Shown: piece after piece, positions 1-7,883 of the stretch
Layout of the letters: every line of letters starts with the position of its first letter
How positions within the stretch are numbered: the first letter of the stretch is position 1
NCBI GenBank assembly: GCA_900299555.1
Contig: OODV01000369.1
Span: 1 to 50,222 of the forward strand
Length of the DNA: 50,222 bases
Reading direction: 5' to 3'
Source: an uncultured Endozoicomonas sp.
GTDB lineage: Bacteria; Pseudomonadota; Gammaproteobacteria; Pseudomonadales; Endozoicomonadaceae
Position numbers and translations under genes: made by a program
The notes under the pieces: generated by a model
Databases searched by the model: none
Told to the model about the DNA's origin: nothing
The model's input: the letters and a program-made list of their open reading frames with translations, nothing else

Positions 1-60
1 CGGGTAGCTGTGGTCGACGAGACATCTGTTCCAGATAAAACGCTTGATAATGATGTCTGA
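1..60 (+). CDS. C-terminal end of an unidentified gene (partial)
   Basis: Frame 1 is open from the first base to a TGA at 58-60 and gives only 19 residues, ending in TLDNDV. It is too short to identify. Its stop overlaps the ATG (53-55) of the next small ORF. Such stop/start overlap is typical of tightly packed phage or plasmid gene clusters and is the main reason to think it is a real coding end. It may belong to the same integrated element as the repressor-like and integrase genes that follow. Confidence 0.35.
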   Translation, partial: RVAVVDETSVPDKTLDNDV

Positions 61-178
61 GCATAGCTGGCATCAGCTAAAGGATTTAGAAAAAGCGATT
101 GGTATAATTACAAAGCCAAACTACTCCCCTGTGAGAACAGGGTTGCGTGAAGCAGGAGCCCAAAATGAGCAGGACTGA
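53..178 (+). CDS. Small hypothetical protein, 41 aa
   Basis: ATG at 53 opens a 41-codon ORF that ends at TGA 176-178. It begins MSEHSWHQLKDLEKA and has no recognisable domain. Its start overlaps the end of the preceding frame and its 3' end overlaps the preferred ATG (165) of the XRE-family gene, so the three reading frames interlock. That arrangement suggests a compact mobile-element operon, but there is no clear Shine-Dalgarno sequence and no homology I recognise. It could be a chance ORF. Confidence 0.35.
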   Translation: MSEHSWHQLKDLEKAIGIITKPNYSPVRTGLREAGAQNEQD

Positions 179-494
179 TAAAAATGGGCTGACTATGAAT
201 GGTCGCCTTGAGCTGGTTCGTAGATTGCTGGAATACACCCGAAAGGAATGGGCAGATTTGCTCGGTTGCAGCGTTGACCAGATTGCCAATATTGAGCATG
301 GCAGACAACGGCCAACCAGTGATTTGCTGGAAGCAATCAATGATCACTTTCCCTACCTGACCGGATACATCATTTCCGGTGATGCTGAGAATATTCTCAG
401 TAAACAGGAGAAAGCATTCATTCAACAGCTCTCAGGTTACTCGCCTGAAAAAGTAAGGGAGATCCTCAAATCAAAAGCGAAAAAACGCTATTAG
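165..494 (+). CDS. XRE-family helix-turn-helix protein (phage-repressor-like)
   Basis: Encodes 109 aa from ATG 165, which has AGGAG (154-158) seven bases upstream; a GTG at 147 in the same frame is possible but less well placed. Roughly residues 13-60 read as an HTH_3/Cro-CI fold: RLLEYTRKEWADLLGCSVDQIANIEHGRQRPT contains the classic turn and the 'IE.GRR.P' signature of XRE regulators. The C-terminal part is helical, basic and ends SKAKKRY. It lies directly upstream of the integrase, so a role as repressor or excision/integration regulator of the element is likely by context. No operator could be assigned. Confidence 0.75.
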   Translation: MSRTDKNGLTMNGRLELVRRLLEYTRKEWADLLGCSVDQIANIEHGRQRPTSDLLEAINDHFPYLTGYIISGDAENILSKQEKAFIQQLSGYSPEKVREILKSKAKKRY

Positions 495-515
495 CTTGGA
501 TAAGGCAAAACCGTT

Positions 516-1525
516 ATGAAGATAATAAAAAATCCAAAGACAGGAAAGTGGAGACTGGATGTAGAAATCACCAAGGGAAAGCGGTATAGGAAACCTGCAA
601 CTCAAAGACTGAGTGTATGGAGTACTACGAAGAGATCAAACGGAAACATCAGCAGGGATTGCTATGTGAAGAACAGGATAACCGGACTTTGAAGGAGATT
701 ATTGACCTCTGGTATCAGGGTAAAGGTTGTGAGCTGGTGAATGGGGAGATAGTAAAAATGTGTCTTTATAATATTGCGGACACACTCGGCAATATTGAAG
801 CCCGAAAGATGTCACCCAAATTATACAATGCATACAAAACCAGCAAGCGATTACAGAAAATCAATGGTAAGCGAGTGGTCGCAGACTCAACCCTCAATGT
901 ATATCTGGTGCAACTGAAGTCGGTATTTAACTATCTGATCAATATTGATGAGATCCAGTATCCCAATCCATTGTCAAAAGCACACCGGATCAAAACACAG
1001 GAGCCGGAACTTACCTATCTGACTGCTGAGCAGATAGAGAGGCTTTTAAATGCCATAGAAAGCCAGATGAAGAATAAGCACCTGCTATTAGTCACCAAAC
1101 TGTGCCTCTCCACAGGAGCCCGTTGGAGCGAAATTGCCAGCCGGAAAGCTCATCACTTTAAAAATCAGAGAGTGGAGCTGACCAAGACCAAGGGCAAGAA
1201 AATACGAAGCATCCCTCTGGACAGTGCTCTTTATGAAGAAGCCAGGACACACCTGGAAGAGCATGAAAGCTTTCAGTGCTCCCTGTGTAGCTTTGGCAGA
1301 GCACTGAAGAAGGCAAACATTACCCTCCCAGAAGGTGAGGCGAGCCATGTACTGCGGCATACCTTCGCCAGCCATTTCATGATGAATAAGGGGAATATCA
1401 TCGTACTTCAGAATATTCTGGGTCATGCTGACATTCAGCTCACCATGAAATACGCCAAATTTGATCTGGATCACTTCAAGGATGCGATCACTCTCAACCC
1501 GCTGAGCCAGCTTGCACGACAGTGA
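516..1525 (+). pseudogene. Tyrosine recombinase (phage-type integrase), frameshifted near its N-terminus
   Basis: The intact frame from ATG 617 encodes 302 aa with all active-site residues of the tyrosine recombinase family: R169 in STGARWSE, K194 in TKGKK, H244 and R247 in HVLRH, H270 in ILGH, and nucleophile Y279 in MKYAKF. A SAM-like core-binding domain precedes it (about residues 25-115). Upstream, ATG 516 opens another frame whose first 28 or so residues (KNPKTGKWRLDVEITKGKRYRK) look like the N-terminal arm-binding domain of such integrases. The frame then changes near 598-602: the downstream frame reads SKTECMEYYEEI, which continues the domain naturally. One missing base would explain the break. 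The protein may still be translated from 617 without its arm-binding domain, or the break may be a sequencing error. It probably mobilised the element at the left edge. Confidence 0.8.
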
Positions 1526-1555
1526 TTAGCTATTAAGGTTCAAGCACTGAATTTC

Positions 1556-1585
1556 TTCGACATTCCATCGACACATTTTCGACAC
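1556..1585. repeat. Three TCGACA direct repeats with 11-bp spacing
   Basis: TCGACA occurs at 1557-1562, 1568-1573 and 1579-1584, a strict 11-bp period (about one helical turn), just after the integrase stop. Phased short repeats next to an integrase gene are typical of arm-type sites or of an excisionase/regulator binding array. The function is inferred from position only. Confidence 0.5.
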
Positions 1586-1739
1586 CCTGAGTACAGAGTG
1601 CGAAATGCGGACAAATAGACGAAGAAAATCAGTCACTTATAAATCAGTAATAAAAATGACAATTTATATCATGAAAAGCCTGCCACATTTCGAGGTTACA
1701 TTCTCTCAGAGTGGCCGTCTTTTCAGGGCTAATAATGCT

Positions 1740-2393
1740 CTAAGAGACAAATAGCTCGCGGAAATCTTCGACTGCAGCATACGCACCGGTGTCCCAGGCT
1801 CCCTTCTGGCTATCTGGATGACGAATCGCCAGTAACTCAGCAATACCATAGGTTTTCGCCGAGTCGAGAATACCAATATTGTCATCAATAAACAGGGCAT
1901 GCTGCTTATCAAGGCCAATATCTGCTTCAAGTGCTCGCCAGAAACTCTGATCTTCCTTGGGGTATCCGTAGTCGTGGGAGCTAATTAACTTATCAAAATA
2001 GTGTGCCATCGGGAGACGTTCCAGTTTCAAAGAAAGACTGTCACGATGGGCGTTGGTGATCATAATCACCTGCTTACCATGATCTTTGATATTTTGCAGA
2101 AACTCATCGGCATAGGGCCTGAAAGAGATAAGGTGAATGATCTCCTGTTTCATGGCCATAATATCCAGATCGAGTTCTGAGACCCAGTAATCCAGACAGT
2201 ACCACTGCAGCTTGCCATAAATCTGTTCAAAGCGAGGGCTCAGCTCTTCCTTAGCCTTTGCCAGAGAGATGCCATGTTTTTCAGCGTATTTCTCAGGTAC
2301 ATACTCCTGCCAGAAATAGTTGTCGAAATGAAGGTCAAGTAGTGTTCCATCCATATCCAGCAGCACCGTGCTGATTTTAGTCCAGTCAATCAT
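1740..2393 (-). CDS. yrfG: HAD-family GMP/IMP nucleotidase YrfG
   Basis: A 217-aa haloacid-dehalogenase hydrolase, close in length and text to E. coli YrfG (222 aa), which dephosphorylates purine mononucleotides. Motif I is DMDGT (nucleophile D13, acid/base D15) and continues LLDLHFDNYFWQ, a stretch nearly identical in YrfG. Motif II is T113 in MITNAH, motif III is K146 in YPKED, and motif IV is FIDD (D170, D171) binding Mg2+. It should be a cytosolic monomeric nucleotidase. It is divergent from the nudE-cysQ pair; the same three functions cluster in pseudomonads, so this looks like a conserved chromosomal neighbourhood despite the inserted material between 2394 and 3556. Confidence 0.93.
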   Translation of the reverse strand: MIDWTKISTVLLDMDGTLLDLHFDNYFWQEYVPEKYAEKHGISLAKAKEELSPRFEQIYGKLQWYCLDYWVSELDLDIMAMKQEIIHLISFRPYADEFLQNIKDHGKQVIMITNAHRDSLSLKLERLPMAHYFDKLISSHDYGYPKEDQSFWRALEADIGLDKQHALFIDDNIGILDSAKTYGIAELLAIRHPDSQKGAWDTGAYAAVEDFRELFVS

Positions 2394-2643
2394 AATGGCA
2401 TCTCATCAAGAGCATTTTGAGGAGTCAAGTAGCTATCAGGCCGGAGACAATTTCTGAAGAAAAAGACATCAAAAATGAGGCCGATAACTGTCTGTGCTTA
2501 CCTATCCAAAGCGTTTTTTACTGCTTAAGCAAATTGAAGCTGCACCGAGGTATAACTTGTCCCTGACCATTTTATCAGTGCGGTAGTGTGAATGAAATTC
2601 CGTGCTTTCAACTCCAGGCAAGCTACAGTGGTCTAGGCTCTGT

Positions 2644-2778
2644 TGACATAGGGCTATCGCGCTCAGTGGAACGTAAAGCTGCCTTACGCAAGGCAAGGTG
2701 GTGAAGATGTAGTGGTGCTACATTGAGCCGCCGCAGCGAAGCTGGAAGGGCAGCTTTACGTGCCACTGTGACCTGTCA
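2644..2778. repeat. MITE-like palindromic element
   Basis: A 20-base left arm at 2664-2683 (cagtggaacgtaaagctgcc) pairs with 2749-2768 at 19 of 20 positions. Outer TGACA (2644-2648) and TGTCA (2774-2778) extend the symmetry, and an inner hairpin ATGTAG/CTACAT lies at 2707-2723. No ORF of its own fits. The remaining bases of 2394-2808 show no gene. It resembles a miniature inverted-repeat element or a REP/BIME-type repeat; copy number elsewhere in the genome cannot be judged here. It ends about 30 bp before the next gene and would fold in its leader RNA. Confidence 0.65.
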
Positions 2779-2808
2779 TAAACACCAGAACTTCCGGGGT
2801 TACCAGAA

Positions 2809-3498
2809 ATGAAGTATCTATCCTTAACACTGGCTATTTTTGCATTCATGTCATTTTTTACTACTGCCAGTGCTGAGGCCAAGCAGAGAATACCTGAAAC
2901 AAGTGTATCCCAGGCACATCTAAGGGAGATAACCACCAGCAAGAAAACAGCAACAAGTAAAAACTTACCAGTAAAAGCTCAAGACAAGGAAGTGCTCACT
3001 GCGATTCTCGAAGATATATTTACCAGCGTGAGAGATCAGAATTACTCAAAACTTGCATCCTTTTACAGCGAAGAAGCACAGGCCAACTTTAAGTATCGTT
3101 TTTTGAAAAGGGATAAAATCAGCAAGCTTCAACAAGTCATTCCTGAGGTTATTGGTCGGCTCGAAACGCTCCCACCTGCCGATTTTATTAACACCGTTTT
3201 TACCTATATGTTTGATAAACTGACATTGAGCTTGGGAATGCCCATTAATATTGCCTATCCCAACATCATAAATATTGAATTTTCCAAAAATGGCAAAGAA
3301 GCAGTCCTGACTTACGTAGAGTCTGATTCCGATACCACTGACCCAGATGATATCTCTGAAGAAAAAATGGAGTTCGTGAAAGTTGCAGGGGAGTGGAGAC
3401 CACTGGGGTGGTTTCTTGAAGATACCCTGGATGAACTGCTGAACCTTTTGCTGCTGGCCCAGACCTTTGCGGAGAGTAGTCAGGCAATTGAAAAATAG
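2809..3498 (+). CDS. Exported protein of unknown function
   Basis: Encodes 229 aa. Residues 1-22 form a typical signal peptide (MKYLSLTLAIFAFMSFFTTASA), with probable cleavage after ASA, so the mature protein is periplasmic or secreted. The mature part starts with a Lys/Thr/Ser-rich stretch (about 25-58), then a helical region (VLTAILEDIFTSVRDQNYSKLASFYSEEA) and a segment with alternating strands (about 145-205) ending GEWRPLGWFLED. The helix plus curved-sheet arrangement and the phrase 'YSKLASFYSEEA' recall NTF2/SnoaL-like proteins, but I cannot assign a family. It has no lipobox. It sits between the palindromic element and nudE and is probably a lineage-specific insertion in the yrfG-nudE-cysQ neighbourhood. 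Confidence 0.7.
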   Translation: MKYLSLTLAIFAFMSFFTTASAEAKQRIPETSVSQAHLREITTSKKTATSKNLPVKAQDKEVLTAILEDIFTSVRDQNYSKLASFYSEEAQANFKYRFLKRDKISKLQQVIPEVIGRLETLPPADFINTVFTYMFDKLTLSLGMPINIAYPNIINIEFSKNGKEAVLTYVESDSDTTDPDDISEEKMEFVKVAGEWRPLGWFLEDTLDELLNLLLLAQTFAESSQAIEK

Positions 3499-3628
3499 TC
3501 CCCTTCTTACTGCTCCCTGATTTGCTCTGGCTGATCAGGGAGTAGTCTACCTGAATGTGAAACTAACGCCCTGCTTCATGCTCCCTCTATACTATCCGGA
3601 TATTCCAAACATATATCATCAGGAAACC

Positions 3629-4231
3629 ATGACGCTGCAAAGTAGACACGAGAATAAACCAAAGATTCGATCCTGCAGAGAAATTGCCCGTACCCGCCTG
3701 TTTCGGGTCGAAGAGCTGGACATCAAATTCTCGAATGGTGAAGAACGTATATATGAACGCCTAGGTGAATTTGATACAGGACATCAGGGCGTTATGGTGG
3801 TGCCACTGGTTGATCACCAGCATTTCATGATGATCCGGGAGTATGCTGCCGGAACTGAAGATTATCAGCTTACCCTCCCGAAAGGCCTGGCAGAACCAGG
3901 AGAAACGCTGGAAGAGGGAGGGAATAGAGAGCTTAAGGAAGAGGTCGGTTTCGGAGCCCACTACTGGCACCACCTGGGAGACTTTACCCTCTCACCAAAC
4001 TACATGACTCGCAGCATTCATATTATGGTCGCACAGAGCCTTTATGAAGAGACGCTGGAAGGCGATGAGCCAGAACCACTGGAAGTTGAAACGTTTTCAT
4101 TTGATCAGCTAATGGAACTTTGCGCCCGACCGGACTTTACTGAAGCAAGAGTCATTGCAGCATTATTTCTGGTACGAGAGCAGCTTCAAGCCGGTTTATT
4201 AAGGCCTGTTGGCGACTTCGACAAGTCCTAG
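3629..4231 (+). CDS. nudE: ADP compounds hydrolase NudE (Nudix)
   Basis: Encodes 200 aa from ATG 3629, chosen because AGGAAACC lies just upstream and the extra N-terminal residues from an upstream start at 3557 have no counterpart in NudE. The Nudix box is complete at about residues 86-109: GLAEPGETLEEGGNRELKEEVG (GX5EX7REUXEEXGU). Flanking text (ARTRLFRVEELDIKFSNG, IREYAAGTEDYQL, LEGDEPEPL, EARVIAALFLVRE) matches E. coli NudE closely. It hydrolyses ADP-ribose, Ap3A and NADH-type pyrophosphates to mononucleotides in the cytosol using Mg2+. It is followed after 36 bp by cysQ on the same strand, probably cotranscribed; both enzymes clean up adenosine-derived nucleotides. Confidence 0.93.
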   Translation: MTLQSRHENKPKIRSCREIARTRLFRVEELDIKFSNGEERIYERLGEFDTGHQGVMVVPLVDHQHFMMIREYAAGTEDYQLTLPKGLAEPGETLEEGGNRELKEEVGFGAHYWHHLGDFTLSPNYMTRSIHIMVAQSLYEETLEGDEPEPLEVETFSFDQLMELCARPDFTEARVIAALFLVREQLQAGLLRPVGDFDKS

Positions 4232-4267
4232 CCATCAGAAAACCATTTGGCAGAACGAGTGCGGGAT

Positions 4268-5095
4268 ATGACTAACAACCTTGAGTCTTTAGCTCCTAAG
4301 GTAATCCAGATTGCCCGTAAGGCGGGCAAGGCCATTCTGGCCGTTTATCAGCAGGATGATCTCGGTATACAAGCCAAGGCTGATGCTAGCCCTGTTACCA
4401 ATGCTGACCTTTCGGCCAATCGGATTATCGTTGATGGTCTCAAGCAGCTGTCTATCCAGTGCCCTCTTCTTTCTGAAGAATCAGAACATATACCCTGGCA
4501 GGAAAGGAAAAACTGGCAGCGATACTGGCTAATTGACCCTTTGGACGGAACTAAAGAGTTTATTAACCGCAATGGCGAATTCTCGGTCAATATCGCTCTG
4601 ATCGAGAATAACTACCCTCTGCTTGGTATTGTGCATATTCCGACGACTGATACCACCTACTGGGGAGGAAAAGGCCTTGGTGCATGGAAGCAGGATAAAG
4701 GTACTGAAGCACACGTTATTTACCCCAGAAAGTTTACTCCAGAGCGGGAAGTCGTCGTACTTGGCAGTCGGAGTTATGGAACCGAAGAGGCCCGTAACTA
4801 CCTCGATGCATTAAAAGCTATTTACCCAAACCTTAGGTCTAAAAAAGTAGGAAGTGCTTTGAAAAGCTGCCTGGTAGCTGAAGGTCAGGCTGATATCTAT
4901 CCGAGGCTTGGCCCTACCTCTGAGTGGGATACCGCTGCAGTTCAGGGCGTTGTTGAAGGGGTGGGAGGCTTATTTCTCAATCCTGCCGGTCAGCGTTTCT
5001 GCTATAACATGAAAGAAAGCCTTATTAATACAGACTTTCTCGTACTCGGTGATAAATCAATTCCCTGGGCTGACTTCTGGCCACCCGCTACTTAA
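4268..5095 (+). CDS. cysQ: 3'(2'),5'-bisphosphate nucleotidase CysQ
   Basis: Encodes 275 aa from ATG 4268; in-frame TTG 4247 and GTG 4259 are less likely starts. It is an inositol-monophosphatase-fold, Mg2+-dependent enzyme that converts PAP (3'-phosphoadenosine 5'-phosphate) to AMP, recycling the by-product of sulfate assimilation. The metal site motifs are clear: LSEES, DPLDGTKEF and the C-terminal GPTSEWDTAA. KADASPVTNAD near the N-terminus and LKSCLVAEGQADIYPR also match CysQ. Length is slightly above E. coli CysQ (246 aa) because of an N-terminal extension and a short C-terminal tail. It is downstream of nudE, with a terminator at 5135-5164. Confidence 0.93.
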   Translation: MTNNLESLAPKVIQIARKAGKAILAVYQQDDLGIQAKADASPVTNADLSANRIIVDGLKQLSIQCPLLSEESEHIPWQERKNWQRYWLIDPLDGTKEFINRNGEFSVNIALIENNYPLLGIVHIPTTDTTYWGGKGLGAWKQDKGTEAHVIYPRKFTPEREVVVLGSRSYGTEEARNYLDALKAIYPNLRSKKVGSALKSCLVAEGQADIYPRLGPTSEWDTAAVQGVVEGVGGLFLNPAGQRFCYNMKESLINTDFLVLGDKSIPWADFWPPAT

Positions 5096-5134
5096 GCTCC
5101 TGGCCACGTGAAATCAACCAACAAAAATAAAGAC

Positions 5135-5164
5135 AGGCCGAGTAAAATTCGGCCTTCTTTCTTT
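5135..5164 (+). terminator. Rho-independent terminator after cysQ
   Basis: Stem AGGCCGA (5135-5141) pairs with TCGGCCT (5149-5155) across a short A-rich loop and is followed by TCTTTCTTT. It closes the nudE-cysQ unit. It may also act for the convergent BOF lipoprotein gene, which ends at 5185. Confidence 0.8.
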
Positions 5165-5184
5165 AGCACCACACCTGCCAACTA

Positions 5185-5562
5185 TTAAAAGACATAATGA
5201 ATTTCATCAACCTCAACCCTTGGTGCCCTGTCTGGTGGATTATCCACTTCTCCCTTAATAACTGCAGGAGATTTCAGTTTAACGCCTCTGTCGGGTAAAG
5301 CAGAGTCGTCAATCACCACATTGATCTCACCAGTTTCTCCACGAAACAGGTATATTTTCCCTTTGATTTTTTTAACAATTTCACCAGAAATCTTAACCAG
5401 CTCGTCATCGTCAGATTCATTCAGAATTTCTTCAACACTGTGTTTATGATACATGGGCTTTTCAAACATAACGCTCTCATCAAGCGCTAAACGTTTTTCC
5501 TGAGAACAGGCAGATGCAATAAGACCTGACAGGATTACTCCTAATAAACATCCTTTTTTCAT
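5185..5562 (-). CDS. BOF-domain (YgiW/YdeI family) envelope protein, probable lipoprotein
   Basis: Encodes 125 aa from ATG at 5562 (MKKGCLL...), chosen over an upstream codon at 5586 because it begins a normal signal sequence. The signal sequence ends ASAC, an imperfect lipobox, so lipidation is likely but not certain. Residues about 42-125 are the bacterial OB-fold (BOF) domain: VEEILNESDDDELVKISGEIVKKI, then YLFRGETGEINVVID and VIKGEVD, which follow the YgiW/YdeI pattern. Members sit in the periplasm, and some are linked to stress tolerance or cationic peptide resistance. The ligand here is unknown. It is a single gene, convergent with cysQ. Confidence 0.8.
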   Translation of the reverse strand: MKKGCLLGVILSGLIASACSQEKRLALDESVMFEKPMYHKHSVEEILNESDDDELVKISGEIVKKIKGKIYLFRGETGEINVVIDDSALPDRGVKLKSPAVIKGEVDNPPDRAPRVEVDEIHYVF

Positions 5563-5860
5563 AGCATTTATCTCTATTCGATCCATTATCTGATTATTCG
5601 GCGATTCAGGATTATGATGAAATATCCATTTAACACATTGAAAATAAAAGCCATTTAATTTTCATATTGAATCTTCAGTAACATCCATGCTCAATAAGAC
5701 CAAGTTCAGGATAGCAAATACTTTCCAGGTTTGTTCAAAGAGACCTATCATCTGTCGATATATTTTTTAGCTTTTTCAGCGTGTTAGTAAATTAAAATAA
5801 TTTCAGAGAATTTTTCTCTATCGCTAAAAAATACTGCCTGATCAATATAGAAGCCCTGTC

Positions 5861-7150
5861 ATGCCTATTAAAAAGTCTCAAAAGCCATTAGAAATATCCT
5901 CTGCCATACTCCTGAGTACATTGTTAATTAATCAGTGCATTGCTTCAGAAAAAGACTGTACCAATCTATATGAAAACTACCAATACTCTGGTCAGTCTTT
6001 CTCTCTATGCTCAGACACTTCTAACACACAAGTTTTCTATGGTAATCAACACTTTACAGACAACTCCACCACCTCCATTAACCTGGCACCAGATCATGCT
6101 TTAGAAACATGTGAACACCCGGATGGAAATGGGGTTTGTCGAACCTACTTTAGCTCTTCCGAACACGTTGGAGAGCAGCTCAACGATACATTTTCTTTAG
6201 CTCGCCTGATTCACTTTAAATACAATGATTTCTATATGGCTTTTATGTCTGACCCACAATACCCATGGTCATGTAAGAAATCGGGTGAAAACTGTGATGA
6301 TCAGAATAAAGCCTGGCAGGAAAATATGAATCATGTTGACAGTTTGAATGCACTCATGACCGATCTGGGTAAAGAGCAACTGGCTGGCATCGTCATCAAT
6401 GGCGACTTAACCGCCTTTGGCCATGACTGGCAATTCAATGCCTACTATGAGTTATATCATAAAAAGCTGAAAATGAATGTCTATCCTGGCCTCGGTAATC
6501 ATGATATTTCCAACAATCTGAATGACTGTTATGTGAATAACTGTGCTTCCAGAATGATGCTCTATTTGAAAGATCATGTTCAAACCATGAATGTCCGCAG
6601 CTTTGATTATCATGACTCCGGGACATATTACGAATTCCCATCTTTGAAAAGAAAATACAGTAAGAGTTTTGCTTATTCCTGGGATATTGGCGACATCCAT
6701 TTTGTTCAGCTCAATAATTATCCAACTTATACCGCCCACTGGGATGGCTGGAACTTTGGTAAAGCCAGACGGGATTACTTCAAAATTGAATCCGCCAGAG
6801 AGTGGCTGATAAATGACCTTGAACAGGCCAGTAAAGAAGGTAAACATATCATCCTTAACTACCACATATCAGGCTTTACCAATGAGATAAAAGACATCCT
6901 GCGCCGTTTTAAAGTTTCCGCTATTTTTGCTGGACACCTGCATTCCTATGTTGGCAAAGTCAATTTTCACACGCTTTGGAACTTCTATGGAGCAGGGAAG
7001 CATCTCCCTGTTTTTCTTGGCGGTGCAGCGGTTTTCCAGAAATACATGCTGGTGCGATTCAAAGAGGATCACTTCGAGGTCAGTATTGTGGAAAGTGACC
7101 AGGGCGCGAGCTACGAGTTAGTTAGTAAAGGCTCATACCCCCTATACTAG
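5861..7150 (+). CDS. Exported calcineurin-like phosphoesterase with N-terminal crystallin-like domain
   Basis: Encodes 429 aa. Residues 1-29 are a signal peptide. Residues about 33-118 hold a Cys-containing beta/gamma-crystallin-like unit: CTNLYENYQYSGQSFSLC, then TSINLAPDHALETCEHPDGNG and NDTFSLARL, the spacing seen in such domains. Residues 125-405 form a metallophosphoesterase: D131 in SDPQY, D182 in NGDLTAFG, N213/H214 in GLGNHD, H335 in NYH, and H359/H361 in GHLHS, together the di-metal site. The D-x-H of motif I is D-x-Q here, as in some secreted family members. The substrate (phosphoester or phosphodiester) is unknown. The promoter region 5587-5860 is AT-rich and empty apart from a small GAGAA/TTCTC hairpin. 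Confidence 0.85.
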   Translation: MPIKKSQKPLEISSAILLSTLLINQCIASEKDCTNLYENYQYSGQSFSLCSDTSNTQVFYGNQHFTDNSTTSINLAPDHALETCEHPDGNGVCRTYFSSSEHVGEQLNDTFSLARLIHFKYNDFYMAFMSDPQYPWSCKKSGENCDDQNKAWQENMNHVDSLNALMTDLGKEQLAGIVINGDLTAFGHDWQFNAYYELYHKKLKMNVYPGLGNHDISNNLNDCYVNNCASRMMLYLKDHVQTMNVRSFDYHDSGTYYEFPSLKRKYSKSFAYSWDIGDIHFVQLNNYPTYTAHWDGWNFGKARRDYFKIESAREWLINDLEQASKEGKHIILNYHISGFTNEIKDILRRFKVSAIFAGHLHSYVGKVNFHTLWNFYGAGKHLPVFLGGAAVFQKYMLVRFKEDHFEVSIVESDQGASYELVSKGSYPLY

Positions 7151-7241
7151 GGGAGCGTTCTCAATCAGGTATCAGCTCTTGGCCTGAGGGTAAGATCAGA
7201 TCATACTCTTTCACTGTTCTAACAATAAGAATAGTGAAGTC

Positions 7242-7883
7242 ATGTCAAAAGCTATCAGTTTTATCTTCTGGACTCTGGCTATTATTTACATTCTGCTGAT
7301 GAATCAGCTACCAGTCGAACTGGCCGTTGTGTCAAAGTCAGCCCCCATATTTCTGCTACTTATCCCTATCTGGCAGTCGCTAACCGGAAAGCTCAGAACC
7401 GGAATGGTAATTGCCATTTTGTTTTCTGCTGGCGGTGACATATTACTGGCCCTGGATGGTGCCACCGGGGATTTCTTTGTCCCTGGCCTGGGCAGTTTTT
7501 TAATAGCACAAGTGACTTATGCCATCCTTTTCTGGCAGTACTGCAGATTTAATAGCCAACGACAATGGCTGGCTGCAGGCTATATTCCCATTGCTTTCAT
7601 CCTAGCCTGGTTTATTTTACCAGCCAGTGGAGAACTCCTTACTCCGGTAACTGCTTATTTAACCGCCATCAGTGCAATGGTGCTTGGGGCAGCCTTCTGC
7701 AATCGCCCATGGCAATGGTTGTTTGTGGGTGCTAGTACGTTTGCTCTATCTGACAGTTTGATTGCCATTGATAAATTCATACAACCGCTCCCTTATGCCA
7801 GCGTAGCAATTATGGTGACCTACTATCTGGCGCAGTATATGATCGTGAGCGGAATCATTAAGCCAGAAGATAAAGATCTGTGA
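7242..7883 (+). CDS. YhhN/TMEM86-family membrane protein (lysoplasmalogenase-like)
   Basis: Encodes a 213-aa polytopic inner-membrane protein with about seven or eight hydrophobic segments. It carries the YhhN signatures: VSKSAPIFLLL near the first helices, FSAGGDILLAL, GLGSFLIAQVTYAILF, ISAMVLGAAFC and ALSDSLIAIDKF. The conserved Asp residues in SAGGD and LSDS are those kept through the family. Eukaryotic TMEM86 hydrolyses lysoplasmalogen; activity in bacterial members varies, so the enzymatic role here is inferred. The stop overlaps the GTG start of ygeA (GTGA), which predicts translational coupling. Confidence 0.88.
   Translation: MSKAISFIFWTLAIIYILLMNQLPVELAVVSKSAPIFLLLIPIWQSLTGKLRTGMVIAILFSAGGDILLALDGATGDFFVPGLGSFLIAQVTYAILFWQYCRFNSQRQWLAAGYIPIAFILAWFILPASGELLTPVTAYLTAISAMVLGAAFCNRPWQWLFVGASTFALSDSLIAIDKFIQPLPYASVAIMVTYYLAQYMIVSGIIKPEDKDL

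Noticed and set aside
1706-3487. Antisense ORFs over yrfG and the 2809-3498 gene
   Set aside because: They are shadows of better-supported frames and have no start signals or recognisable sequence.
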